A stretch of 64,000 nt of DNA from Valencia hispanica (Eukaryota; Chordata; Actinopteri; Cyprinodontiformes; Valenciidae), in NCBI GenBank assembly GCA_963556495.2, contig OY747712.1, forward strand, positions 17,014,735 through 17,078,734, in the 5' to 3' direction. Below, piece by piece: positions 44,484 to 57,913 of the stretch. The notes under the pieces were generated by a model. That model was not told the origin of the DNA, did not search any database, and was given only the letters and a program-made list of their open reading frames with translations. The translations under genes were made by a program, and so were the position numbers. Positions within the stretch are counted from its first letter, which is position 1; each line of letters starts with the position of its first letter.

Positions 44484-45075
44484 TGTCACGTTTGGATAAT
44501 TTATTTTTCATTTTATTTATGAGTCAAAAAGGGCATTTGTATTCTGAAAATGAAAATGCATTTCTGCAAATGGATTTTCATTTTCAACTTTGACATTTCA
44601 AATTGAATTTTGTAACTATTTTGCTGGGGTGCAATTTGAAAATTAAATCTTAAAAGCCCTTTTCTATTTAATTTTAATTAAGTTACAGAATGAGCACTGT
44701 TGAATTGTAAAATGAAAAAGCAGTTAGGATGATTCGTTTTTTATTTTATTTATGAGTCAAAAATGGCATTTGTATTCAGAATATGAAAAAGCATATCTGC
44801 CAATGCATTTTATTTTTCAACTTTGACATTTCAAATTGAATTTTTTTTACTATTTTGCTGGGACGCAATTTGAAAATTAAATCTTAAATGTCCTTTTCTA
44901 TTTCATTTTAATTAAGTTACAGAATGAGCAATGTTGAATTGTAAAATGAAAAAGCAGTTTGGATAATTTCTTTTTAATTTTATTTATGAGTCAAAAATAG
45001 CAGCTAGACTTTGGAAATGAAAAAGCATTTGTGCTAATCCATTTTAATTTGATTTATGTTACACATACGCTTCCA
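44484..45075. repeat. Arm B, outer part with about 233-bp tandem units
   Basis: GAGTCAAAAA recurs at 44521, 44754 and 44988, giving periods of 233-234. Each unit also has TTCAAATTGAATTTT, TATTTTGCTGGG and TTTTAATTAAGTTACAGAATG. About two and a half copies. Confidence 0.8.
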
Positions 45076-45084
45076 TATATATTG

Positions 45085-46106
<1,022 letters not shown>

Positions 46107-46109
46107 CCT

Positions 46110-46500
46110 GTTATCATCTTTAATATAGAAAGTACTCCTACATTAGTTCTTTTTGTTCTTTCTGTCTCTCTACTCTGTCTTCTCAAACCCCCAGACGGTC
46201 GTAGCAGATGGCCGCTCATACTGAGCCAAGTTTTGCTGGAGGTTTCTTCCTCGTAAAGGGGAGTTTTTCCTCTCCACTGTTGCTACTTGCTTGTTCAGTA
46301 TGAGGGATTGCTGAGGGATTGCTGTGGTTGGAGTCTGCATGATGCCACTCAATGACTTGATGCAATCTGCTGGGATTCCTTAAATAGAAAACAAGATACA
46401 ACTTTAAACTGATTGGAATGTTTGTATTAAAATGACTTTCTTGTAAAGTGCCTTGAGATGACATCTGTTGTGAATCGGCGCTGTATGAATAAACTGAAAT
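46110..46500 (+). repeat. Fish LINE/SINE-type 3' end
   Basis: CCCCCAGACGGTCGTAGCAG, GGAGGTTTCTTCCTCGTAAA, GGGGAGTTTTTCCTCTCCAC, AAGTGCCTTGAGATGACATC and GGCGCTGTATGAATAAACTG, ending with a GAAATGAATTG tail. This is a very common fish 3'-end module, sense orientation. Confidence 0.65.
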
Positions 46501-46504
46501 GAAT

Positions 46505-46860
46505 TGTGAGAGGCAGAATGTGAAAAAAATACAAGAAATCATCACAGCTTTAGAAAGATCTGCATGGAAGAATGGGCCAAAATACCAGCTACAGTGTGAG
46601 CAAACCTAGTAAAGAAAGAAACGGTTGACCTCTGTCATTGCCAAGGTTATATTACAAAGTGTTAAGGTGAACTTTTGTTTGTTACTGATCAAATACTTAT
46701 TTTCTGTACCAAAAATCATACAATGTGATTTCCTTGATTTTTTTTTTAATTCTGTCTCTGGCAGTTGGAAGTGTACATATGATGAAAATTAGCTTGCACA
46801 ATTGGTGGCTCCCAAATACCTTTTTGCCCTACTTTATACAAAGTTAGATTTTACTAAAAT
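46505..46860 (+). mobile_element. Tc1-like 3' end fragment
   Basis: CATGGAAGAATGGGCCAAAA, GCTACAGTGTGAGCAAACCT, AAATCATACAATGTGATTTC and CAAATACCTTTTTGCCCTAC are the C-terminal coding and terminal text of a fish Tc1-like family. Only the last quarter is present. Confidence 0.65.
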
Positions 46861-48680
46861 ATTCTACTTGATACCCTATAATGGCAACTAACCTGTAAAC
46901 CCTAATTTTACCTATTTAGAGTTGTTGTTGCTGCTGTTGTCCGGCAAATAATTTTCATCAGTGATTTTTATAATGGATCTTTTTTTTTCCAAATATGAAA
47001 GCAATTTATTTAGAAATGATACCAGGTTCTTATGATGATTTTATGGCAGCAATTTACACTTTTTACATTTTGATGTCTCTCTCTTGGACCAGTTAGCTGG
47101 AAAGCCACAAGACAGACATAGTTTTGGACAAGTGTCTATGTATTTACTAAAGTAAAACATATGGACATTCAGACAGATCCCTGCACAAACATATTATTCT
47201 GTGTTTGAGTGGCAAATCTACGACTTTACAGCTCTTAATAACAAAAACACCCAACCCCAGCTGACACGACCAGCTAAAGGGGAAAAGTTAAACTGGTAAA
47301 AAAGTTTAAAAATTCACAAATTAAACTACCTAAATACATAAAATTACCAGGATTTTGTTTCTCAAAAACAGATTCTAGATTCTTATGCCTTTCCAGCACC
47401 AGCAAAACTCATGTAGACCTGAAAAGAAGTGACTTTAGTTCAACATGGGCTGTTGTTTCACCTTCGTCACAGAACTGGCTTAGGTCTCCATGGATATTCA
47501 GTTCCCACGCCACACAGGACAACACAAGGACACACAGGACAAACGATCTGTCATAATGGTCAGTAAACGTCTGACCCACCTGCAGAAACATTCAACAGAG
47601 CAGGAAAGAGTTGAAAAGATTTGTTTACAGCAAACAATAATAAAATAGGCAAATTTGGAAAGTCACTCAATGGAAACAGGTTTATCCATGATCTGTAATA
47701 GAGTGATCAGATTAAACAGAGCTAGGGAATTATAAATGGTGGTTATGGAAGAACGGTTTGGTTTATGGTTTAAGAATGACACTTGGGTGGGTATCCAGTC
47801 ATTCTGGAGTTTTGGTGTGGAGAAGTGAGTTTGAAGGCACATACTGATCCAATGTTCAGAGGTGGAGAAAGTGAGAAAGCGCATAGGCTGGTGATAATCG
47901 GGTGAGATAAGACAGCTGGGGACTGTGACGCGTGCTGGGAAGGAACGCTTGTCTTGGGAATGGTGTTCAGGTTTGGTCTGGAGTCTTGAGCTGGAAACAA
48001 CATGAAGAACAAAGAGGCTCGTAGAAGAAGAACAGGAAAGAACAAGGATCTCATTGCAACAAGGAACATGAGAAAAGCTATTTCAGCTTGACTTTTACCA
48101 ACTATGTTGGACTATCAAGCGGAGAATGGAAGTCCTAGAGCCGCTTATTTTCCTCTTTCCGAATTGCTGAGATTGCTGTTAGGTGCGCCGCAACGCAGCA
48201 TGTGGCGCCCACCAGCAGAGATCCTCAAGGAGGAACGCTGACTCTCACACACACACAAGCGCAACACACCAGGACCAACAGATATGACACTATCATGTAG
48301 ACACACACTAGCTTCTTTGGGCAATTTACAGAAGGGTGTAGAATTTTTTGTGAATATATCATCATTTCAATATCAGTGTGAGCAATATTCATATCCCAAA
48401 GTGCAATAATTGTTGGCTAATATCTTCCAAGTGTTGCTAATGCTAATGTAATATTTAGCCAGTTGAACAGAGTCTCATTGCAGCAAATGCTCACACTGGA
48501 TACAATTGACATTGCCCAAAACCTTAAAGGTCACAGAGTGATGGAAACACAGATAGGTAAGAGAGGAAAGGAAGAAATACCCATATATCACAACTTACAT
48601 AGTCATCGACCAATATTATCACCATCGCAAGGGTTTCTTATATCATGCCGGCCTAAATTAGAGAGACAAACTAACAATCC
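46860..48680. other. No recognised feature
   Basis: AT-rich and non-coding; the frames at 47770-48069 and 48463-48696 lack domains. Confidence 0.45.
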
Positions 48681-48681
48681 T

Positions 48682-48805
48682 GTTTGTGGACTGTGAGAGG
48701 AGGCCAAAGTCCGGGAGAACCCACACTAACATGGGGAGAATATTCAAACTCCTTGCAGAAAGAGCCCAGGCTGGGATTCAAACCCAGGCTCTTCTTGCTT
48801 TAAGG
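48682..48805 (-). repeat. SINE fragment, antisense
   Basis: TTTGTGGACTGTGAGAGGAG, GTCCGGGAGAACCCACAC and GGGATTCAAACCCAGGCTC (box B in reverse) match the SINE at 34695. Confidence 0.7.
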
Positions 48806-48809
48806 AAAT

Positions 48810-49215
48810 CTAAAGTGGGAAATGTTGGCTCAGGAGGCCTGCAGCTTGCAGGCCATAAAGATCTTGCAGATAACATCCTGGAACGACAGCACGCCTTCAT
48901 GGTTGTAGCAGAGTCTGTGCCTCGACTGGTCAGAGCTAATCTAGTTGGAAAAGGGGCAATAGCACACTATTAAGCAGGTGATCATTGCGTTATGTCTGCT
49001 TGGTGTATGTACTCTGAATTAGCTCAGGAGTTTAAAAGTGACTGTGATTTTGTGACTCTGGTATACACAGTTCTCTTATTATTTATGCATCCATATAGAA
49101 AGGAACATGTTAGAAGCTCACAGTAACTCTTGACTATTTTTTTCCCCATTACATTGTACTATGTACTCGAGTTCAGCAGGTTTCCTCACAGGCAAGTCAC
49201 AGCTTCCTTTTCTGT
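48810..49215. other. No recognised feature
   Basis: The frame at 48686-48973 starts in the SINE fragment and is not credible. Confidence 0.45.
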
Positions 49216-49219
49216 GTGT

Positions 49220-49400
49220 GTTTGATACTTTTCATTTATTTAACAGAAGCTTTTATACAAAGCAACTTACAAATAAGAAGAATAAAGGAGTCTATAATGG
49301 TTGCAATTGCAAAGAATGACTTGACAAGCTTTTAGCACCGACGAGTTGGACTATTGTAGGGAAGTGACCATTATGTCTGAGTGCTACAGAGCTAAATTGG
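49220..49400. repeat. Dispersed fish repeat fragment
   Basis: CATTTATTTAACAGAAGCTT followed by TTATACAAAGCAACTTACAA is a common fish repeat motif (usual form TTAGCAGAxGCTTTTATCCAA). Boundaries uncertain. Confidence 0.4.
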
Positions 49401-50270
49401 AGTCAACAGAGGCAACAAAAATTTAAATTTATACTCAATAAATATGCCTAGAAGGATGCCTACGCACACAGTGTGCAGCCTGTTCACACAAAAAAGGAGA
49501 TCTGTGCTTTATGAAGATGCCGCACTTTTAGGTGGCTTTGTAGGACAAGCACATGCATAAGTTTCATTATTAGAGTTGAATTCAACATGTGATGCTTCTT
49601 CATGACTAGTAGTCTGCATTGATTCCAAGTAACAGTATGATTCTAGCTTTGCTTGCATTGTTTGGCTGAAATAGTACCAGGAGCATACCATTACAATCAT
49701 TTAATACTACAGTTAAGAAACAAAAGTAGTGGTCATACTGACCCATACAGGACCATGGTAAATTATCCTTTCAATGGTCTTGCTAGTCTATTAGCAAAAC
49801 ACAGTATTCAGTCATGTTAGCAGATTAGCATTCCATATAAATCTGCTGTTTCTGTTTTGATCATCCAAACTGGTATCTCTCAACCAAAGTTTTCTTTTTA
49901 AGCTGTTGCTATCTGCAATCCTTCTTTAGTTGCTTTCCAGCTCACTTTACCCCAGCTCCTCTTGTTTAAATGGCGTCTGACCTAATCAATTTGATACTTG
50001 TTATTTATTTAGTTCTTTCCTGCTTCTCCTGCCTCTGGCTTTCCTTTTTTGTGCACAGAGGAGCAGGGAGGTCGGTGAATCAACCCACAGCATATAAAAC
50101 AGTATTAATTGCTTCTATTATTGCACAGGGTTATGATTAATATTCTAGCAAAAGTGGTCCTCACTGAATTACATCAATTTATTTAATTTATATTAAGATT
50201 TGTTGAATCATTTAATCAGAAATGGCATCCCTTTAAAAAAAAATGAAAAAGAAATGGCATCCCTCAGGGA
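49400..50270. other. No recognised feature
   Basis: 49900-50160 looks single-copy, without repeat hallmarks. No protein. Confidence 0.4.
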
Positions 50271-50279
50271 CACACCTAA

Positions 50280-50960
50280 TGTCAATTATAAGAGGACCAA
50301 AAGACCCCTGGATGTTATACACCAACACAAAGTATTGCACAATTATGAATTGAAATATATTCATGATTATCAACATTTTTGTATATGAAAAAAAAAAAGT
50401 CATACGGTGACTGGAAAGACAAAGGTTTGCACAGGTCAGGGATTATGTATTAGATACGTTTAAAGCAAAGTTAGATTATAAACCAACATTCAGAGCTTTG
50501 ACTCCATCATCTAAAAATGGAAAGACTGTGGCACAACTGCAAGCCTACCATAACATGGCCGTCCACCTATACTTAGATACTGAAGATAAAATAGAGAATT
50601 TGAAACTGTAGAGATCCACACATCAGGTGGCCGAATCTCTGGAGAAAGTTTATCTGGATAGATGAGACAAATATTAAATCTTTTGGGCTATGTTCAAAAT
50701 TGAATGTAATAGAATGTTTTAGATCAAAGCATATTAATCTGTTAGAATAACCCTCCCAAATTTCCGACCACATCCGATTCATGTAAAAATTCATGTTCGC
50801 AGACCTTCTCATCTAGCTTGACTGAGCTTGAATGATGTGACAAAGAATGACCAATGACTGTTGATCCTTAAAGCTGTTAGAGACATACCTCAAAAATACT
50901 TGCAGCTGCAATTGCAGCAAAAGGAGTTTGAGTATTCACATTGCTTTGATTGCTTCAATT
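50280..50960 (+). mobile_element. Tc1-like fossil, sense
   Basis: GACAAAGGTTTGCACAGGTC, TCCATCATCTAAAAATGGAA, GTAGAGATCCACACATCAGG, TGGATAGATGAGACAAATAT, GACTGAGCTTGAATGATGTG and TTGCAGCTGCAATTGCAGCA follow the order of a fish Tc1-like transposase. A central block is deleted and stops are frequent. Confidence 0.65.
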
Positions 50961-53285
50961 TGTATTTGTACAAAATATTGTAAGCAATGTTTCACAGTAA
51001 CCGTATATGCTAACTTGTATGGTAACTTGTAGGTATGCTGTAATATTTTTAAATGTTGCACTAAAATAGTACGAGTTGAGATAAACAGATATTTTACAAG
51101 TTAAAAGGTTAATAGCGAAAGAAAATTGTTTATTTCCATTTTAGCAATAAGATTTTATTAACAAAGTTACGTATGTCCTAACGTTTTAAAATTGTTCTCA
51201 CTGTTACTGTGACTTGTCAACGTTACCTTCTCTTAACCTTGTTAAATGTTTTATGCTGCATTAAGTAACAAGTGTCACCAAAAGAGGCTGAAAGCATGGT
51301 ACTTAAATAATTAGCTAAAATTCATTGCAATTTTTGGTTCTCACCATTCATCTTGAAAATTCATTGAATAAAGGAATGGGTCTGCTAAAAAAAGGTGACT
51401 GTATGCAGGTTTTTCTTACTGGTAATTTAAACTTAATCACAGTCTACAATATGTTTTTTAAGAAATACAATACAGAGCTTGGTCAGAGAGGTTTCAGAAT
51501 CTGCCTTCAAACCATCAAGTACCAAGGAAAGGGCCTTCCAATTAGAAGTATCTGCTTTACAAGTATTTTCTCCTACCTAATTTCCCCACAGAGTTCAATT
51601 TAAAAAACGAATGGGGAGGAGCAGCTGATAAAGGGATCTATGTATGAAGTTTAATCCTAACAGTGTTATGGTTTGAGGCTGATATGGAACCTCAGACACT
51701 TTGATTTGCACTAATTTAGTCGGCCATGCATTATGAACAAGAAGCAGTCTTGAGAGGGATTTTTGCTCAAATACTCTGTTGGACATAAATTCTCAGACAA
51801 AAAATTTGAAAGGTTTAAGTGTATGTACAGTGATCAGGCATAACAAAATGACGACTGAAAAGTGAAGTGACTAACCTTTATCTTTCCATTCTGGCACCTG
51901 ATAGTGAATGGGCTATACACTATATTACCAAAGGTATTTACTAACTCCTTTAAGCCATTACAATCTGAAGATCAAACAGGTGTACAAAATCCAGCATCTA
52001 GTGCTATAGACTGCACCCATAAATATTTGTTTAAAGAATGAGGGGTTAAAAAAATAACAAGAACACATTTTGATTCTTGGCTGTCCAACTTGTTGCATTT
52101 TTCACGTTAATCCAACCTCTCTTCTTATTGGCTGATCAATCCCCAGTGCCGAAAAGGGACTCATTACTCTCTCTGACTCAGTGGCGATAAAAGCTCTTGT
52201 GTGAATTGCACACTACACTATGTCTAATATTTGGGTAAAGTTTTAGCAATGTTTTTATTTCCTTCATAGCTTAGGAGTTTAAGGTCATCTATTTAATTTT
52301 CTCGAAGAGGATGTTTCCATCATATCCAATCCAGTTGCAAATCTAACATGAGGAACCTACAGAGATCCAAAAGCTTGTGCCAAGAGAGACCAGTGCTGCT
52401 TGTTTTTAACTGAGCTGTTGCAGAATTACTGCTCTTTCAGTCAAGATAGCAATATGTAAGTTGGTTCTGCAAACAGTCCCGTAGCAAGACACTCTTTCTT
52501 TCCAGTTCTATCTCTGGTTGTTTTAAAATTGGAACCTGAAGAATCAAAGTTGGCTCCAAACCTTGTTGTTATTCTCTTTTTTTCTTTTCCTTTTCCCTTC
52601 TAAGGTGTTAGACATTAGAACAAAGTATTTGGCCAAAATGCCCTTTTCCTTGGGCATCTGAGACACCAGTAAACCTTGGAAAAAAAGTTAGATTTCTATT
52701 TAGTATTCTGAATCCTGAATTCCCCATCCATAAACACACGAAATACAAGCTCAGATTGAAAAACTCCAAAACCGCAGCCCCAAAACCATTCACAAGTGCA
52801 GGTGGAGAATAAACAAACCGGGCGAGGCACCAAGGAACCCACCAAAGGTCCACACACAACCCCAGCGAGAAGTAAGCAAAAAAACTCCAAAAACTTAAGG
52901 TTAGGCACCAGAACCCCAAACCCAGAAACCACCCCAAGGAGCATGTACCCACCTTTAGTTTTTGTGGAGTAGTTAGAGTTGGTATCTTGCATCTTTGTTG
53001 CTTTTTACTCAATCATTAGTATATTAATTTGCACCTAAAAGTTATTCGACCCCCACTGCAGTTTACAATTATTGACAAAATTTGTAGTAAACAAAATACA
53101 CCAGAATAAATATTAAAATAAGTTATTAGAAGGATTTTATCTAACTTCAGCACTGATTCTTTTAATGACTACTACAGTCTCAGAATTATTTAACTTCGTA
53201 AGCACATATTTTTGCAAATCTTGTGTGGCTTCAGGCACACCTGATGCATAAATGCTGCTTAAGATGGAACATCTCAGATACCTAG
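50960..53285. other. No recognised feature; strand-skewed block near its end
   Basis: Mostly AT-rich. 52730-52960 is very rich in A and C with few T on the plus strand (CCAGAACCCCAAACCCAGAA); open minus-strand frames there (52608-53012) come from that skew. Confidence 0.45.
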
Positions 53286-53289
53286 ACTG

Positions 53290-54260
53290 TTCTTGATCTT
53301 GCAATGAAACACCATCATGTTTCACTGCAAGATCATCGTCTGGCTCAAACAAGGGAAAGAATACAAAAAGATAGCAAAGGAACTGAATGTTCTTTGAAAT
53401 ACAGCTGGAAGCACCATTCACAGGTTTGAAATTAAAGTAACCTGGGCGTTGTAGAGAGAGGGAACTGTGAACAGCTTCCCCTAGATTTCTGAGGAGGAAG
53501 GAGGTAACAAAAATCCTCCACTGACTGAGAAAGACCTGCAGCAAGAGCTGGTGGCAGAAACCACTGAAGTTTCGACCTCCACAGTGAAGCAAATAGTAAA
53601 TGCTGAAGACCGCCATTCTATAACTTTAAGACGTGTATTTCACTACCCAAAGACACAAGAAAGATCAGCTGCAGTTTGCTCAACTGCATAAAAAGCCAAA
53701 ATTGTTTTAGGATTCTGATCTGTGGACTTTTCAGGACTTTTGATCAGCAATATGTCTGGAAGAGGACAGATGAAGCACATGCTGAAAGAACACTATGCCT
53801 ACAGTAAAGCATGGCGATGGCTCAGTGATGCTGTGGGGCTGCTTTTCCTCCTGTGGCTTTGGAAACCTGCAGGATGATTCAATTTATTACTCAGGGAGAA
53901 ATCTCATCCTGTCTGTAAGGAAGCTGAAACCTGGGTGGCCTTGAAACGGGACAACAACCCCAGGCATATCTCAAAGTTCATCAAGGCCTTTTGTCAGATG
54001 TAGTCCTGGAAGATCCTAGATTAGCCATCATAGTTGCCTGACTTGAACTGTTGTTCTGTTGTGAGATTTTAAAAAGAAAAAACTGATAATATTAATGAAC
54101 TGGAGGCTTTTGACCATGAGGTGTGGGCTGAGATTTCTCAGGAACACTCCCAGAATTTGGAGTCTGGCTAATAACTACAATTTGCACCAGATTGTACTAG
54201 CTAAAGGGGGCTCTGCTAAGTACTGAAAATGCTTGTCATGAAGGAGTTGAATAAATGTGA
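53290..54260 (+). mobile_element. Tc1-like fossil, sense
   Basis: GCTCAAACAAGGGAAAGAAT, AAGACCTGCAGCAAGAGCTG, a catalytic-region stretch reading VKHGDGSVMLWGCFS, GACAACAACCCCAGGCATAT (degraded second-Asp block) and TGCACCAGATTGTACTAGCT. The first Asp and the PDLNPIE block are damaged (GCCTGACTTGAACTG near 54036). No complete frame. The frame at 53137-53616 on the minus strand is a shadow. Confidence 0.7.
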
Positions 54261-54269
54261 GACTGCAGT

Positions 54270-54875
54270 AGTCATTTAAAGTGACACTGTGTGTTGAATT
54301 TGGAGGAAAACACATGTAATATTGTATTAGACGTGTTTAACTATTTCAATTGTTCTTGTTTGATTTGTTTGTTGTAAAGAGCTCCTAGTTTCCCTAATCT
54401 AATTTTCAGTGTGAATTGGTGCCTTGACAACCTTGATTACTATTTCATTTTTTTTCTTATAATCCTTAGTGGGGTTTTTTAAGATCCCAGTTAAAACGTA
54501 ATTGGATAAATACAAAGAAAGCTCCTAGCCTTTCAAATTTGTGAGAAAGATTGTTTGGTGGATTGGTTTGGAATTCATCCTTCAGGCTGATTGGGTGGGG
54601 GCTAACTGTAGTTTGTGTGTCTGTGTGTGTGCGAAGCTCTACAAGTCTGAAAATGTTGCTTAAATTTACAATTTTGCCATCTGACCGGCTGGGGTGCCAG
54701 TGTCCTCTCTGTCTAAAATGTGCGTAAGCAAAGTCCTTAGTGTGCTTGAAGTTGCACACATTTTTCTGCCACGTTTTTTTCTACAAATCTCAACCTCGGT
54801 GTAGAAAGTGAGTTACGCAGTTTTCAGACCCCGTTTTGTGCGTAAACAAGCTTTATAAATGAGACCCTAGGTCAT
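54270..54875. repeat. Interspersed repeat fragments
   Basis: TAAAGTGACACTGTGTGTTG near 54279 and TTTATAAATGAGACCCTAG near 54852 are ends I recognise from fish MITEs; the material between is not assignable. Confidence 0.35.
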
Positions 54876-54879
54876 AATA

Positions 54880-56480
54880 TTATGGCTAAGTTTTGCATAT
54901 CAAGCCTTTGTTGTTGCAAATCATTTCTTCATAAATGTTGACATTTTTTACATTACAGTGAATAAAATGTTTTTTATCTGACGCATGAGGTTTTATATTG
55001 ACTGGCAGAACTCCTTGCAATGTCTGGTGCTCAGTTGAGAAAATCTGGGAATGAAAAAGCATAGTTACCCTCTGAGGAGTTTTTAGCAACTTCTGTAGGA
55101 AAAAAATCTTTCACTAAACATTGTCTCTGACCTTCAGATAGAAAGGTTGTTTATGAGTCTCCACACTGTCCACAGGAGAGGTCTTTAGCTGAAAAGCAGA
55201 CCTGTTGTTGGCCACCAGAGATTTGCTGCAACAGTATTGAGCACATGTACCAATTTCTCTGTCTGGCACCTACATATTGATGGTTGCTGTATCAAAACAA
55301 TGGCCTCCCTCTGAGTGTAATAATGCTGGCTTGGTCTCTTATTTGTCTGACAAGATCCTGCTCCAGGAACATTGTGCTTTGACCAAAGTCATCATTTGTA
55401 CTCCAAAAGGAACAGAAATCCTTTTCAATCACGCTGAGGTTGCATAGAACTCATTATTGCTAAATGAAGTACAAATACACAGGTCCAATGTGTGTGTCTG
55501 TGTGCGGTGAACAGAGGATGGCCCAATTGCAGGGACATTTATTGCAGGGTGAAACCTTGTGTAAACATAATTTGCACCGGTTATTAGAGAAGGTGAGGAG
55601 ATAGCCAGGCTGCAGTTCGGTAGGGGGCTCTGCCAAACTAACGATTGATCACAGTAAGGTTAGAAAGCGAGGGGAGCAGAGTGTCAAAATCCTGAAGATA
55701 TTCAGGTCCTCATTACTGGGGGTCACATCATCCATGCCCTGCGTATTCAACCGAATCACTCAAGCGCCCAAACACTAACAACCAGACTGCACTGTAAGCA
55801 CAGCCCGTTCTCTGTCCCCATTACAAAACTTCACGTTTAAATTTGCTAGTCTAAAAACTATTCTTGACTATACTGCATGTGTGTTTTTTCTTATTATGAT
55901 TAAATATGCATGATAGTCTACCTCTGTGTCATCGCACATTGGGGAATATGTCTCGCCTCCCTCTCAGATTCCTGTCCTAAAGTGCAATATTACCTCCTGG
56001 TGAGCTGGCAAACACCTTTAAATTATGAATTATATTCTTGTCCAGAGTCTACACAAGGAGAACAGAGGTGGTGAGAAGGCTACCAGATGAATTTAATTTA
56101 GTGAAGAAGAAGATAAGGACAATAGGGCAATATTTATAAATGTTCTCTTCCCAGTGATGATTCATGACTCGGCTCCTTTCAAAAGCTCCCTGAGTGAGAT
56201 GTGAGGGCCAACTGCCAGAGGGGCTCCTTAGGAAGAACAGAAAGTCCAGTTTAACTCCACTGCTATCAAGAACAAGGTAATTAGGAAATTTTTGTCTCAG
56301 CCCTCAGTGTTCTCTTTGACCTAAAACAATAGAGAGATTAATGAATGAGCCTAAATGACACATGTTTAAAAGCAAGTGGGCCATACCGACCCTTTGGACC
56401 CCAACTGGCCAAGCTTATTTTTACCTAATCTAACACAGCTGATTTTATTTGTTGAAGGAGACTTTTGTTCTGAATATCAA
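54880..56480. other. No recognised feature
   Basis: Repeat-poor. 55500-56340 has average composition and may be single-copy DNA. No domain in the small frames. Confidence 0.4.
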
Positions 56481-56487
56481 TCATATA

Positions 56488-57902
56488 AACTAAGCAAAAA
56501 AAGAAACGTCCCTTTTTCAGGACTGTGCATTTCAACAATAATGTTGTAAAAATCCAAATAACTTTACAGATCTTCATTGTAAAGGGTTTAAACAATGTTT
56601 TCCATGCATGTTCAATTACCCATAATCAATTAATTAACATGGACCTGTGGAATGGTCGTTAAGACCATAACAGCTTACAGAAAGTAGGCATTTAAGGTCA
56701 CAGTTCTAAAAATGCAGGACACGAAAGAGACTTGTCTACCGACTGTGAAAAACACCCAAAGAAAGATGCCCAGGGTCCCTGCTCATCTGCGTGAACGTGC
56801 ATTAGACATGCTGCAGGGAGGCATGAGGACTGCTGATGTGGCTAGGGCAATAAATTGCCATGTCCGCACTGTGAGACGCCTAAGACAGCGCTACAGGGAG
56901 ACAGGAAGGACAGCTGATCATCCTCGGAGTGGAAGACCATGCAGATACAGGAACACACAATCCCTCCATCAGTGCTCAGACTGTCCGCAATAGGCTGAGA
57001 GAGGCTGGACTGAGGGCTTGTAGGCCTGTTGTAAGGCAGGTCCTTACCAGACATCACCAGCAACAATGCCGCCTATGGGCACAAACCCACCTTCGCTGGA
57101 CCAGACAGGAGTGGCAAAAAGTGCTCTTCACTGATGAGTCACGGTTTTGTCTCACCAGGGGTGATGGACGGATCCGTGTTTATCGTCGAAGGAATGAGTG
57201 TTACACCGAGGCCTGTACCCTGGAGCGGGATCGATTTGGAGGTGGGGGGTCCGTCATGGTCTGGGGCGGTATATCACATCACCATCGGACTGAGCTTGTT
57301 GTCATTGCAGGCAATCTCAATGCCTTGCGGTACAGGGAAGACATCCTCCTCCCTCATGTGGTACCCTTTTATGCATGCTCATCCGGACATGATCCTCCAG
57401 CAGGACAATGCCACCAGCCATACTCCTCGTTCTGTGTGTGAGTTTCTGCATGACAGCAATGTCAGTGTTCTGCCATGGCCAGCGAAGAGCCCGGATCTCA
57501 ATCCCATTGAGCACGTCTGGGACCTGTTGGATCGCAGGGTGAGGGCTAGGGCCATTCCCCCCAGAAATGTCCAGGAATTTGCAAGTTCCTTGGTGGATAA
57601 GTGGGGTAACATCTCACAGCAAGAACTGACAAATCTGGTCCAGTCCATGAGGAGGAGATGCACTGCAGTACTTCAAGCAGCTGGTGGCCACACCAGATAC
57701 TGACTGGTACTTTTGATTTTGAGCCTCCCTTCATTCAAGGACACATTAGTCTATTTCTGTTAGTCACATGTCTGTGAAACATTTTTAGTTTATGTCTTAT
57801 GGTGTTGACTCTTTTAGTGTTCATACAAATATTTACACACATTAAGTTTACTGAAAGTAAAAACTGTTGAAAGTCAGAGGACGTTTCTTTTTTTGCTGAG
57901 TT
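56488..57902 (+). mobile_element. Near-complete Tc1-like transposon
   Basis: ITRs AACTAAGCAAAAAAAGAAAC at 56488 and ...GTTTCTTTTTTTGCTGAGTT at 57902 match after reversal with one or two differences. TA flanks both sides (56486-56487, 57903-57904). 1415 bp, somewhat short of the usual 1.6 kb because of an internal deletion. It carries one transposase gene on the plus strand. Confidence 0.92.
56712..57703 (+). pseudogene. Tc1-like transposase with intact DDE residues, two frame breaks
   Basis: Frame 1 (56712-56993): MPRVPAHLRERALDMLQGG and CHVRTVRRLRQRYRETGRTA, the HTH DNA-binding part, then HPRSGRP. At about 56940 the text jumps frame and roughly 25-30 residues of the usual linker are missing. 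Frame 2 (56929-57441): ISAQTVRNRLREAGLRACRP, VLFTDESRFCL (first catalytic Asp) and GGGSVMVWGGIS. Near 57370 a second shift leads to frame 3 (to 57703): MILQQDNATSHTPR (second Asp), SPDLNPIEHVWD (Glu), with 34 residues between, as in DD34E enzymes. It ends GGHTRY. The start at 56712 is the first Met; MPRVPAH at 56766 is the more usual start for this type. Inactive as it stands. Confidence 0.9.
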
Positions 57903-57913
57903 TACATGTAGGT

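Larger units (their letters stand above)
39231..45075. mobile_element. Large fold-back-like region with composite inverted arms
   Basis: Arm A (39231-39878) and arm B (44194-45075) are inverted copies. Both start from the outside with TGGAAGCGTATGTGTAACAT, run through AT-rich text containing about 233-bp tandem units, reach the end of a Gypsy LTR (TGTTCGGG), and finish at GGCTGGCGATGGAT. Arm B is longer because it has more tandem units. Between the arms lie the rest of an LTR, a 5'-truncated Gypsy pol on the minus strand and an inner inverted repeat at 43386-44193. Flanks are TA-rich, so a target duplication cannot be judged. Whether this is one fold-back transposon or the result of rearrangement is open. 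Confidence 0.7.

Noticed and set aside
52608..53012. 134-codon minus-strand frame, W/F/G-rich, membrane-like
   Set aside because: Caused by the A/C-rich plus strand; a second frame overlaps it and neither has a domain.
53137..53616. 159-codon minus-strand frame
   Set aside because: Shadow of a sense-strand Tc1-like fossil.
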